DNA from: Halomonas litopenaei
GTDB taxonomy: Bacteria; Pseudomonadota; Gammaproteobacteria; Pseudomonadales; Halomonadaceae
Assembly (NCBI RefSeq): GCF_003045775.1
Contig: NZ_PXNS01000006.1
Location: forward strand, 62,001 to 126,000
DNA: 64,000 nt
Reading direction: 5' to 3'
Every line of letters begins with the position of its first letter. The first letter of the stretch is position 1. The position numbers were made by a program, and so were the translations under genes. The notes under the pieces are model-generated. The model had not been told where the DNA came from. It did no database searches and saw only the letters and a list, made by a program, of their open reading frames with translations. This document shows positions 31,930-40,643 of this stretch, piece by piece.

Positions 31930-33314
31930 ATGCGACCCGTCTGTTGATCGTCAATCGCGGTGAGATCGCCGTGCGGGTGGTGCGCGCCGCCCGCGAACTC
32001 GGCCTGACCAGCATCGTCACCCACAGTGAGGCCGACGCCGACAGCCTGGCGGTCAAACTGGCCGATGAGGCGGTATGTATCGGCCCGGCCCAGGCCGCCA
32101 AGAGCTATCTGAACATCGAGGCGATCCTGGCGGCAGCCCGGGAAGTCGGTGCCGAGGCGGTCCATCCCGGCTACGGCTTCCTGTCGGAGAGCGCCGACTT
32201 CGCGCGCCGTGTGGTCGAGGCCGGCATGATCTTCGTCGGCCCCGACGCCGAATTGATCGAGCGCATGGGCAACAAGGCCGAGGCCAGGCGCACCGCTCTG
32301 GTCGCAGGTGTTCCGGTAGTGCCGGGGTCGCCGTCGGCGGTGGCCGACGTGGAGGAGGCGGTGAAGGTCGCACTCGAGGTCGGCTATCCACTGCTGATCA
32401 AGGCCGCCGCCGGCGGTGGCGGGCGCGGCATTCGCACCGCTGCCGACGAGGCGGAACTCCGCGCCCAGCTACCGCTGGCCCAGAGCGAGGCGCGAGCCGC
32501 CTTCGGCGATGACAGCGTCTATCTCGAGCGTTTTATCGAGCGTGCACGACATATCGAGGTGCAGATCCTGGCCGACGGTGAGCGTGCCGTGCATCTGTAC
32601 GAGCGGGAGTGCTCGCTGCAGCGACGGCGTCAGAAGGTGTTCGAGGAAAGCCCATCGCCAGCGCTGGACGAGGCCGCCCGCGAGCGCCTCTGCGCCTCAG
32701 CGGTGGCGCTCGCCGAGCACGTCGGCTACAAGGCCGCCGGGACGCTTGAGTACCTGTACGACGATGACAGCGGTGAGTTCTTCTTTATCGAGATGAATAC
32801 CCGCATCCAGGTGGAGCATCCGGTCACCGAGATGATCACCGGTGTCGATCTGGTGCGGGCGATGCTCAGGGTATGCCTGGGTGAGCCGCTGGGGGTGGTC
32901 CAGGACGATATCGCGATACGTGGCTGGGCCGTGGAGATGCGTATCAACGCGGAAGACCCGGACAATGGCTTCTTCCCGTCGCTGGGGCAGGTCGAGCGAC
33001 TGACCTGGCCCACCGGCCCGGGAGTACGCGTCGACAGCGCCCTGTACGAGGGCTACAGGATGCCGCCGTTCTATGACTCGCTGGTGGCCAAGCTGGTCGT
33101 CTGGGACGAGGATCGCGCCTCGGCGCTGGTCCGTGCCGGTCGTGCCCTCGACGAATTCACGCTGGAGGGCTTCACCACCACGGCGGGGTTGCATCGTCGG
33201 CTGGTGGAAGACCAGGCAGTACGTCGCGGCGACTTCCATACCGGCACCCTGGAGCTCTGGCTGGACACAGCCTCGGCGGCGTCAGCGCCATCAGTACAGG
33301 AGCAAGCGTCATGA
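31926..33314 (+). CDS. Biotin carboxylase subunit of the pxp cluster
   Basis: A 462-residue AccC-type ATP-grasp enzyme that carboxylates biotin on the carrier protein with ATP and bicarbonate. Motifs: LLIVNRGEIAVRVVRAAREL at the N-terminus, the glycine-rich loop KAAAGGGGRGIR, ECSLQRRRQKVFEESPSP, and FFIEMNTRIQVEHPVTEMI at the active site. The length is close to normal for the family (about 450). Here the subunit is encoded in an operon with PxpB and PxpC, not with accA/accD, and its start and stop overlap those of its neighbours by four bases. The partner transferase is therefore likely PxpB/PxpC. Confidence 0.88.
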   Translation: MNATRLLIVNRGEIAVRVVRAARELGLTSIVTHSEADADSLAVKLADEAVCIGPAQAAKSYLNIEAILAAAREVGAEAVHPGYGFLSESADFARRVVEAGMIFVGPDAELIERMGNKAEARRTALVAGVPVVPGSPSAVADVEEAVKVALEVGYPLLIKAAAGGGGRGIRTAADEAELRAQLPLAQSEARAAFGDDSVYLERFIERARHIEVQILADGERAVHLYERECSLQRRRQKVFEESPSPALDEAARERLCASAVALAEHVGYKAAGTLEYLYDDDSGEFFFIEMNTRIQVEHPVTEMITGVDLVRAMLRVCLGEPLGVVQDDIAIRGWAVEMRINAEDPDNGFFPSLGQVERLTWPTGPGVRVDSALYEGYRMPPFYDSLVAKLVVWDEDRASALVRAGRALDEFTLEGFTTTAGLHRRLVEDQAVRRGDFHTGTLELWLDTASAASAPSVQEQAS

Positions 33315-34225
33315 AGCCATCCACCCAGCGTGACCCCAGGCAGGCCAAGCCAGCGCGCTACAGCGCCGCCGGAGACGAGTTCCTGTTCGTCGAACTGTCC
33401 GAGGCGATGAACCTGGAAGCCTTCTTTCGCGGGGTGTCGATCACCAGTCGGCTTGCCGAGCGCGAGATCCCCGGGGTGGCCGAGATCTGTCCCGCCAACG
33501 CCTCCTATCAGGTGCGCTACGATCCCGACCGGCTGCCGCTGTCACGCTTGATCGAGACTCTGGAGCAGATCGATGCCGAGGTGCTCGGCCAGCAGGTTCA
33601 GCGCCTGGAGACCCGGGTGGTGGAGGTGCCGGTGCTCTACAACGACCCCTGGACCCACGAGACGCTGATGCGCTTTCGCGATCGCCACCAGGACCCGTCA
33701 GGCACCGATCTGGAGTACGCCGCCAGGATCAACGGCTTTGCCAGCGTCGATGGCTTTATCGAGGCCCACAGCGCCAGTCCCTGGTTCGTGTCCATGGTGG
33801 GCTTCGTCGCCGGCCTGCCGTTCATGTACCAGATGGTGCCCCGTGAGCGGCAGATCGAGGTGCCCAAGTACGTACGGCCTCGTACCGATACGCCCAAGCA
33901 GACCGTCGGCTATGGCGGCTGCTTCAGCTGCATCTACTCGGTGCGCGGCGCCGGGGGCTATCAGATGTTCGGGGTGACCCCCATGCCGATCTACGATCCC
34001 AGCGGCAGCCAGCCCCACATCGATGACTCGATGATCTATTTCCGTCCCGGTGACATCGTCAAGCATCGACCCGTCGATCGCAGCGAGTACGACGCGATGG
34101 TGGCCGCTGCCGAGGCCGGGCGCTTCCGCCCGAAAACCGCGCCATTCGTGTTCGACCTGGATGAATATCGCGAGGCCCCGGAAGCCGTGGCCCGTCGCGT
34201 CGAGGAGGTGCTCAATGAGCATTGA
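33311..34225 (+). CDS. pxpB: PxpB/KipI-type carboxyltransferase-like subunit, extended and divergent
   Basis: A 304-residue protein of the PxpB/KipI/AHS1 family, well above the usual 220-240. The family core is present as FVSMVGFVAGLPFMYQMVPR, then VGYGGCFSCIYSVRGAGGY and QMFGVTPMPIYDP. From memory the common family pattern is GF.PGF.YL and VG..G.QTGIY..SPGGW.LIG.TP, so this one departs at several sites (PGF to AGL, QTG to FSC, SPGGW to GAGGY). It overlaps accC-like and pxpC by 4 and 11 bases. It probably pairs with PxpC in one enzyme complex. The changes suggest a substrate other than 5-oxoproline; that is inference. Confidence 0.8.
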   Translation: MKPSTQRDPRQAKPARYSAAGDEFLFVELSEAMNLEAFFRGVSITSRLAEREIPGVAEICPANASYQVRYDPDRLPLSRLIETLEQIDAEVLGQQVQRLETRVVEVPVLYNDPWTHETLMRFRDRHQDPSGTDLEYAARINGFASVDGFIEAHSASPWFVSMVGFVAGLPFMYQMVPRERQIEVPKYVRPRTDTPKQTVGYGGCFSCIYSVRGAGGYQMFGVTPMPIYDPSGSQPHIDDSMIYFRPGDIVKHRPVDRSEYDAMVAAAEAGRFRPKTAPFVFDLDEYREAPEAVARRVEEVLNEH

Positions 34226-35231
34226 AGTGATCAAGCCGGGGCTTGCGACCTCGGTCCAGGATGCTGGACGCGCCGGTCATTACCACCTGGGCATTCCGCC
34301 CTCTGGCGCCATGGACCAGTTCGCCATGCGCTCGGCCAACCTGCTGCTGGACAACGCCGAGGACGCCGCGGTGCTCGAGTGCGCCCTGATGGGGCCGGAG
34401 CTGCGCTTTACCCAGGCCTGCCGTATCGCCACCGGCGGCGCGGAAATGGTGCCGAAGATCGATGGCCAGCCCCATCCCAACTTCGAGGTGCTCGAGGTGC
34501 CCGCCGGCAGCGTGCTGAGTTTCGACTTTGTGCGCGCCGGGGCGCGGCTCTACCTGGCGGTGGAGGGCGGCATCGATGTGCCCGAGCGTCTGGGTAGCCG
34601 CAGCACCTACGCGCTCGGCGCCCTCGGTGGCTACGAGGGGCGTCCGCTCAAGGCTGGCGATGTGCTGCCCCTCGGTCAATCGAACGCCGCAAGCCGCGCG
34701 GCAGTCGGTCGGCGTCTTCCCGAGGCCTTTGTGCCGCGCTTTGCCAAGCACTATGAGCTGCGCGTTGTGCCCGGACTTTACGACCACCTGCTCGAGGAAG
34801 AGGCGAGGGAACGCTTCTATCAGGAGGACTGGAGCGTGGCCTCGGAGGCCGATCGCATCGGCTATCGCTTCAAGGGCGGTACACCGCTTCGGTTCATCGA
34901 GCGAGAGCCGCCCTTCGGAGCCGGTGACGACCCGTCCAACATCGTCGATGCCTGCTATCCCATCGGCTCGATCCAGGTGCCCGCCGGCAGCGAGCCGATC
35001 ATTCTCCACCGAGACGCCGTGTCCGGCGGTGGCTACGCCATGGTTGGCACGGTGATCAGCGCCGACATGGATCTGGTGGGCCAGATTCAGCCCCATCAGA
35101 AGGTGCGCTTCGTACAGGTGTCCCTCGAACAGGCGCTGGAGGCGCGCAGGGCCTACGCAGGGCGCCTGGAGGCACTGCGTCAAGCACTGGGCGATGCCCG
35201 GGACCAGGCCCTGGGCCAGGCGCTCGACTAG
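34215..35231 (+). CDS. pxpC: PxpC/KipA-type carboxyltransferase subunit
   Basis: A 338-residue PxpC/KipA/AHS2 family protein. It begins MSIEVIKPGLATSVQDAGRA, has HLGIPPSGAMDQFAMRSANLL and IATGGAEMVPKIDG, and ends with the conserved region VSGGGYAMVGTVISADMDLV. With PxpB it resembles the split carboxyltransferase half of urea carboxylase-type enzymes. It overlaps pxpB by 11 bases. The start at 34215 fits the family N-terminus; the longer open frame to 34050 overlaps pxpB in another phase. The gene is followed by 208 bases containing a bulged GC hairpin (35306-35336) and then the permease. Confidence 0.88.
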   Translation: MSIEVIKPGLATSVQDAGRAGHYHLGIPPSGAMDQFAMRSANLLLDNAEDAAVLECALMGPELRFTQACRIATGGAEMVPKIDGQPHPNFEVLEVPAGSVLSFDFVRAGARLYLAVEGGIDVPERLGSRSTYALGALGGYEGRPLKAGDVLPLGQSNAASRAAVGRRLPEAFVPRFAKHYELRVVPGLYDHLLEEEARERFYQEDWSVASEADRIGYRFKGGTPLRFIEREPPFGAGDDPSNIVDACYPIGSIQVPAGSEPIILHRDAVSGGGYAMVGTVISADMDLVGQIQPHQKVRFVQVSLEQALEARRAYAGRLEALRQALGDARDQALGQALD

Positions 35232-35439
35232 CCGGCTGAAAAGGATCGAAGGCAAGAGCCTGAGTGCTTCGATCCCGTCTCACTTATTCCCGCAATTGCC
35301 ACTTTGCCCGGCGGAGCCAGATGTCTCCGCCCGGGCTCCCCTTGCCCGGAATGTCACTCGAGCCCTGTCACCGAGGTATGGGCTGGCTTTTCGGTCCAAG
35401 GGCTTCGTCCAACCACAACAACAGCACGAGGCAACAACC

Positions 35440-36780
35440 ATGAACGACACGACATCCCGCGAGAAGGCTGGGCAAGGCGCCGGCGACTTCGCCGACCGCC
35501 CCATGCCCCTGGACCAACGCATGCCCAGGGGCAATCTGATGATGGCCTGGTGGGCGGTATGCAGCGCCATCTTCTACATGGTGGTGGCCGCCGCCATGGC
35601 CCGCAGTTACGGCACCACCAACGCGCTGATCGGGATCGCCCTGACGGTGGTCTGCTACGGCGTCATCAATGCGGTGATCAGCCGCTATGCGATACGTACC
35701 GGGCTGACCGTGGCGCTGTTTTCCCGGGTCCTGTTCGGTCATCTGGGAGCGATGATCGCGACCCTGATCTTTTTTGCCACGGCGCTCTACTACGCGGTAT
35801 TCGAAGGCTATGTGATGGCGCTGGTGCTGTCCGAGTGGTCGCCCTCGCTCGGCATGGCCAGCGCTACCCTGATCGTGGTGGTGGTCGGAGTCTCGCTGAT
35901 CTTCGGCAGCGTCCAGCACTGGCTCGACAAGTTCAACGGCGTGCTGCTGCCGGTGTACATCGTCGGCATGCTGATCGCCGTGGGCATGGCGATGGCCGAG
36001 TTCGGCTATCCCTCCGGCTGGCTCTCCCGGGTGCCCGAAGGAGGCGCCAGTCCCTTCGGCTGGCTGTCCACCTTTGCCTACTACATGGGGGTCTGGGTGC
36101 TGATGATGTTTACCTTCGACTACGCCCGCTTCGGTCGCGTCGAGGATAGCCGCTTCCATGCCCGCGTCACCTTCGGCATTCCCTTTTATCTGATGACCTT
36201 CGTGTTCAGCGGAGTGGTGGGGATCCTGCTCGACGCCTGCCTGCCTACCGACGGCCTGTCGGAGGCGTCCATCGTGTTGGGGCTGCTAGAGTTGATGGGG
36301 CTCGGCGGGCTGGCGCTGGTGTGGGTGACCCAGAGCCGCATTAATACCGCCAACTTCTACCTGGCGACGGTCAATCTCGAGGCCTTCGTCGGCAAGCTCA
36401 CCGGCCTCAAGCTCAACAAGATCCTGGCCGGCTGTCTGGTGGGCGGGCTTGCCTACCTGCTGATGCGGGCGGACGTGTTCAGCTACCTGCTGGCGGCCCT
36501 GGCCTATCAAGGCGTGTTCGTGGTGGCCTGGGTGGGGGTGGCACTGGCCCATATCCTGTCGCCGGAGGGGCGTCTCGAGGTCGACCTGGACGCTGACATC
36601 AGCGCCTTCAACCCTGTGGGGCTGGCGGCCTGGGCCCTGGCAGCGATTGTCGGCATCGCGCTGATGCTGTCGCCGAGTCTGGCCGGAGCCTCGGCACCGC
36701 TGACCTTTGTGGTGGCCTGGGGGAGCTACGCCCTGGGCCGTGGTCTGGCCCGGCATGGAGCCACCGCTATGACCGGCTAG
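35440..36780 (+). CDS. NCS1-family nucleobase/hydantoin-type permease
   Basis: A 446-residue inner-membrane transporter with about twelve hydrophobic segments. Its architecture is that of nucleobase:cation symporter-1 proteins (cytosine, purine, allantoin or hydantoin permeases): a short cytoplasmic N-terminus with RMPRGNLMMAWWAVCSAIF, a Gly/Ser-rich first unwound helix region, and the intact two-fold LeuT-like set. It sits at the end of the pxp/biotin cluster on the same strand and probably imports its substrate. A small amide or cyclic nitrogen compound is a reasonable guess. The start at 35440 gives a normal length. Confidence 0.85.
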   Translation: MNDTTSREKAGQGAGDFADRPMPLDQRMPRGNLMMAWWAVCSAIFYMVVAAAMARSYGTTNALIGIALTVVCYGVINAVISRYAIRTGLTVALFSRVLFGHLGAMIATLIFFATALYYAVFEGYVMALVLSEWSPSLGMASATLIVVVVGVSLIFGSVQHWLDKFNGVLLPVYIVGMLIAVGMAMAEFGYPSGWLSRVPEGGASPFGWLSTFAYYMGVWVLMMFTFDYARFGRVEDSRFHARVTFGIPFYLMTFVFSGVVGILLDACLPTDGLSEASIVLGLLELMGLGGLALVWVTQSRINTANFYLATVNLEAFVGKLTGLKLNKILAGCLVGGLAYLLMRADVFSYLLAALAYQGVFVVAWVGVALAHILSPEGRLEVDLDADISAFNPVGLAAWALAAIVGIALMLSPSLAGASAPLTFVVAWGSYALGRGLARHGATAMTG

Positions 36781-36794
36781 ATAGGGAAACGACA

Positions 36795-36823
36795 GCGCCG
36801 GGCCTCGTGAAGAGGCCCGGCGC
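36795..36823. terminator. Bidirectional terminator after the permease
   Basis: GCGCCGGGCCTC (36795-36806) pairs with GAGGCCCGGCGC (36812-36823), a 12-bp GC stem with a GTGAA loop, followed by CTTGT. It lies between convergent genes. Confidence 0.75.
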
Positions 36824-36859
36824 CTTGTCGGCAAAGAGGGCTTCGCCGAGTGTTGGCGA

Positions 36860-37738
36860 TCAATTGCCGCTGTGGCTAGCGTCCGTCTGCCGGTCGTCGC
36901 CGTCTTCTGTGCTTTCTCCTTCGTTGTCAGCCTGGGCGTCATCGCTACCTTGCGGTTCGGCGGCTGTAGCGGCGTCGTCGGGGTCGACCGCTGGCTCTGA
37001 GCGCTCGCTTTCCATCGCTTCTTCCATCTCGCCTTCCATGTCACCTTCGAGAGACCCCGACATGGCCCCCTCACCGGTGAACAGCGGACGGGCGTCATCG
37101 AGGCTGTTGAAGTCTTCGATCAGGACGGTGGCGTTCTCGGCCTCGCCTTCGTTGCCCTCGGCTTCGACGTAGCTGCTGCCGTCGAAGCGCAGGTGCAGGG
37201 CCTGCGCCGGCTGATCGGCGGCCAGGTGGCGCTTGACCACCAGGTCTCGCCAGCCCTCGTGAGATGCTTCGCCAAGCTGGATCGGAGGCTGGGTGGTGGG
37301 CTGGGCGCTGATGACGCGGTAGGCGTCGTCCTGGGCTTCGAGGATCAGGGTATCGCAACCCCCGGTGCCGCAGACCATCGGGCCGACCACGTGGACCACG
37401 GCCTCGTCCTGACCATCGTCGTTCAGGTCACTCCAGCCGACCAGGTAGCGAATCTCGCCGAGCTGGGGATCAAAGTTGGCGCGCAGGGACTGCTCCAGTG
37501 CCTCGCGGCGATCCGCCGGGCTCATCTCCGAGATGTCGTCGCCTTGTTCGCCGCTGGTGTCGTCTTCACTGGCGGAGTCTGCGCTCTCGTTGCTGCCGCC
37601 ACCATTACCGGAGGTGACGTTTTCGCTCTGCTGTGACGCGCCTTCGGACGTCTCGGAATCGCTGTCGTCGGAGCAGCCGACGAGGGAGGTGCCGAGCCAT
37701 AGCGCAGCGGTGAGGGCGAGCATCGGTTTGGCGTTCAT
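36860..37738 (-). CDS. Acidic lipoprotein of unknown function
   Basis: A 292-residue lipoprotein. The signal peptide ends in a lipobox LVGC with Cys22 as the acylated residue. A very acidic Ser/Glu/Asp-rich linker follows (about 23-70), then a globular domain with the loop DLNDDGQDEA, which resembles calcium-binding dockerin or FG-GAP loops, and a Cys pair in VCGTGGCDTLIL. The last 60 residues are again strongly acidic. The composition suits life in salt. There are no recognisable catalytic motifs. It is convergent with the permease across a terminator and 57 bases from oligopeptidase B, which is read the same way. Confidence 0.7.
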   Translation of the reverse strand: MNAKPMLALTAALWLGTSLVGCSDDSDSETSEGASQQSENVTSGNGGGSNESADSASEDDTSGEQGDDISEMSPADRREALEQSLRANFDPQLGEIRYLVGWSDLNDDGQDEAVVHVVGPMVCGTGGCDTLILEAQDDAYRVISAQPTTQPPIQLGEASHEGWRDLVVKRHLAADQPAQALHLRFDGSSYVEAEGNEGEAENATVLIEDFNSLDDARPLFTGEGAMSGSLEGDMEGEMEEAMESERSEPAVDPDDAATAAEPQGSDDAQADNEGESTEDGDDRQTDASHSGN

Positions 37739-37795
37739 GAAATTCCTTATTCTGAAAGTGGCCGCTAAAGCGGCCAAGGGCGTCCAAAGGTGCGG

Positions 37796-39979
37796 TCAGG
37801 CCTGCGGGCTCTCGTCGGTGGAGCAGGGATGGGGCCTTGGTGATTCGACCGGAGAGTTGTCCATCAGGTCCGCATTCACCAGGTCTGCATCCAGCAAGTC
37901 CAGGGCCCAGAGCACGAAGGCATCCTGGCGTGCCCCTTCGCGCCAGGCCTTGAAACGACCCGAGGCGCCGCCGTGACCGGACGTCATGTCGGTCTTCAAT
38001 AGGGTTGTCCGGTTGGACAGTGCCGCCTGCTCGGCGTTCGCCAGGCTCAGGCGTGCGTAGAGCTTGGCCGGCTCCCAGTAGGGCACACGGCTATCGTGCC
38101 AGCCACCCTGGAGGAATACTGGCGGCCAGGCCTCGGCATCGAGGTTGTCCAGCGGTGAATAGCTGCCGATGCGTCGGGCGTCGGCAGCGTGGCTGGGATT
38201 GCCCCATTCGGTGTACTCCGCCGTGGTCAGCGGCAGGTCCGGGTTTTCCATGGTACGCAGGACGTCCACAAAGGGCACGTCGAGTACCGCCGCGCAGAAT
38301 GCCTGTGGCGCGCGATTGAGGCTGGCGCCCACCAGCAGACCGCCGGCGCTGGCCCCGTAGGCGACGATACGCTGGGGATTCGATACACCCGCGTCGACCA
38401 GGGCGTCACGTGCGGCCAGGAAGTCCTCGAAGCTGTTGGGCTTGTGCTCGAGCTTGCCGGCCAGGTACCAGGGTTCGCCGCGCTCACCGCCGCCTCGCAC
38501 GTGGGCCACCGCGAAGGCCGCGCCACGCTGGAGCAGTTCCAGGCGGGATACCGAGAACCATGGGTCCAGCGCCTCGCCGTAGGCGCCGTAGCCATACAGC
38601 AGCGTCGGCAGCGGCTGGTTCGCCAGGTCCTTGCGGCAGACCACGGACACCGGTACCCGCTCGCCGTCGTGGGACTCGGCCCACAGCCGTTGGCAGTGCA
38701 GGTCTTCCGGTGCCAGATCGCCGTGCAGAGGCTGCCGCTTGAGCAGTCGGCGCTCGCCGCTATCAAGATCCAGCGACCACCAGCTTGGCGGGGTGCAGAA
38801 GGATTCCTCGCGCAGGCGCAGTACCCGGTCGTCGAAGTGTGGGCTGTCGCCGAGCCCCAGGCTAAGCGGTGCGGGCGAGCAGGGCAGGGGGGCGTCGAGG
38901 GTGACGCTGTGGTCGCTGTCGAACTCGAGGCGACGCAGGCGCACCTGGGCCTCGAGGTGGTCGCGTTCGGCGATCACCAGGCCCCAGGCGTAGGCATCGA
39001 CACCCTCCAGGGTGGTCTCCTGGCGATGGGGCACCAGTACTCGCCGCTGACCGGAGCGGTCCTCGTTCTCCACTTCCAGCTGAAAGTGCACCAGCCCTTC
39101 GTTGTGCAACACATAGAAGTGACCGGGACGATGATCGAGGGCGTACTCAACGCCCGGGCGACGGGGCTGAAAGCAGTGCGGGGGAGTCGCTGGCGCGTGG
39201 GCCGGAACCAGATGGGTCTCGCTGGTGTCCTTGGAGGCCGACTCGATGGTCAGCCAGGCCCGCGATCGGGTCTTGCCCAGACCGATCCAGAACTCGGCGT
39301 CGTCCTCGCGCAGGACCAGCTCGTCGGTCTCGACCCTGGCGTCTGCGCTGGCCGCATCCAGCGACAGGCTGAGCCGCCAGGCGCTGTCGGGTCGCTGGGT
39401 GGCGTCGTAGCGGGTGAACAGCAGGGTCTGGCCGTCCTCGGCCCAGCACAGCTCAGGGCCGATGTCGTCCAGCAGTCGATGCTCGGCGCCATCGGGCAGG
39501 CGCTTGATGAACAGGCGATAGGTCTCGTCACCCTGGGTGTCCTCGGTCCAGGCCAGCCACTGCTCGTCCGGGGACAGCGCCATGTCACCGAGTTCGAGGA
39601 AGGTGTGCTCCTGCGCTCTGGCCTCGAGGTCGAAGAACACCTCGCGCGACTGCGGGGCATCGTTGGGGTGGCGCCACCAGACCGGATAGTCGGCGTCGGC
39701 GGCGGTCTCGCTCCACAGGGTGAAGTGGTCCAGGCGACTGGGCAGCCCCTTGACGGCCAGCTCTCGCCGCGCCAGGTGGCCCTGGTAGAGTCGCTCGATC
39801 AAGGATTCCAGAGGGGCAAACCAGGTGTCGGCCTGGCGGTTGGCGGCCTCGAGAAAGTCACTCACGGCGGGATCGTCGCGATTCTCGAGCCAGTGCCAGG
39901 CGTTATCGTCCTGACGCGTGAAGTCCAGGGCGGGGCCCCGAGTTGCTGCGGCCGGTGCATTTGGCGGCTGTGCTTTCAT
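37796..39979 (-). CDS. ptrB: Oligopeptidase B (S9 family serine peptidase)
   Basis: A 727-residue prolyl-oligopeptidase-family enzyme. The N-terminal beta-propeller fills about residues 30-450. The catalytic hydrolase domain shows Ser544 in VAYGASAGGLLVG, an Asp in GWHDSRVPYWEP and a His in SGHGGASGR. PtrB enzymes cut small peptides after Lys or Arg in the cytoplasm. The start at 39979 (MKAQPPNAPA) gives the family N-terminus; 32 codons of open frame lie upstream. The gene is the upstream neighbour of the acidic lipoprotein on the same strand and divergent from the next membrane gene. Confidence 0.92.
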   Translation of the reverse strand: MKAQPPNAPAAATRGPALDFTRQDDNAWHWLENRDDPAVSDFLEAANRQADTWFAPLESLIERLYQGHLARRELAVKGLPSRLDHFTLWSETAADADYPVWWRHPNDAPQSREVFFDLEARAQEHTFLELGDMALSPDEQWLAWTEDTQGDETYRLFIKRLPDGAEHRLLDDIGPELCWAEDGQTLLFTRYDATQRPDSAWRLSLSLDAASADARVETDELVLREDDAEFWIGLGKTRSRAWLTIESASKDTSETHLVPAHAPATPPHCFQPRRPGVEYALDHRPGHFYVLHNEGLVHFQLEVENEDRSGQRRVLVPHRQETTLEGVDAYAWGLVIAERDHLEAQVRLRRLEFDSDHSVTLDAPLPCSPAPLSLGLGDSPHFDDRVLRLREESFCTPPSWWSLDLDSGERRLLKRQPLHGDLAPEDLHCQRLWAESHDGERVPVSVVCRKDLANQPLPTLLYGYGAYGEALDPWFSVSRLELLQRGAAFAVAHVRGGGERGEPWYLAGKLEHKPNSFEDFLAARDALVDAGVSNPQRIVAYGASAGGLLVGASLNRAPQAFCAAVLDVPFVDVLRTMENPDLPLTTAEYTEWGNPSHAADARRIGSYSPLDNLDAEAWPPVFLQGGWHDSRVPYWEPAKLYARLSLANAEQAALSNRTTLLKTDMTSGHGGASGRFKAWREGARQDAFVLWALDLLDADLVNADLMDNSPVESPRPHPCSTDESPQA

Positions 39980-40049
39980 GGTGCGAGATGTACCATACTC
40001 AAGAGAAATTTCATCTGTGCGCGGCGCGCACGTCAGGTTGGAGCATGCA

Positions 40050-40502
40050 ATGTTGATTTCGGATTCCATGTCCACGCTGTGGTTGATCTATGGCGCATTG
40101 TCGCTGGTCGTACTGTTGGCTGGCTACCTTGGACTGGCTTTTTTACCGCGCCTGCCACGCCTGGTGCTGACCTGGGCAGTGGCCGGCGTGATGTGGATGC
40201 CGTCGATGTTCGAACTGCCGCTGATCGAGGAAGGCCAGGTCTACAGCGGTCAGGCGCCGGCCATCATGGTGGCAGCGGTCGCCTTCATGGACGGCAACAA
40301 TGGCGTGCTGGTGCCGGCGGCCACGCGCGTCATCGTCGGCGCCGCGATCGGTGCGCTGTTCGGACTGGCACTGTGGTGGAGTGGCCGTCGCCGCCGTCTG
40401 CGCAAGGCCGAGGCCGCTGCAGCGGCGCGTGACCAGGACGCAGAGGCTCATGGGGCGTCGCGTGAAGAAGGGCGGGAGCGTCAGGAGCCGGTGCTCGGCT
40501 AG
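40050..40502 (+). CDS. Small unrecognised inner-membrane protein
   Basis: A 150-residue protein with three to four hydrophobic segments (about residues 8-30, 38-52, 72-86 and 92-112) and a charged Arg/Glu/Ala-rich cytoplasmic tail after residue 113. The middle loop has a short motif LPLIEEGQVYSGQAPAIMVA. The start at 40050 has TTGGAG six bases upstream. No family recognised. It is divergent from oligopeptidase B and precedes the vWA gene by 141 bases. A 15-base direct repeat (CGGCTAGAAACTG-like) straddles its stop codon near 40497-40528, a small tandem duplication. Confidence 0.6.
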   Translation: MLISDSMSTLWLIYGALSLVVLLAGYLGLAFLPRLPRLVLTWAVAGVMWMPSMFELPLIEEGQVYSGQAPAIMVAAVAFMDGNNGVLVPAATRVIVGAAIGALFGLALWWSGRRRRLRKAEAAAAARDQDAEAHGASREEGRERQEPVLG

Positions 40503-40643
40503 AAACTGTTCGGCTAGAAACTGCTGGCGAGGTCGCTCTGGCCACCGTGAACGGTGGACCATCGATGAACACGTCGAAGGGGGATGTAAAAGACGTCCAC
40601 CGCCCACGGCCTGGAGATTCCGGGCGAGTTCCAAGGAGGACAC

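Noticed and set aside
38189..40432. A 747-codon open frame antisense to oligopeptidase B
   Set aside because: Composition is that of a shadow frame, with no family motif, and it covers a clear S9 peptidase on the other strand.
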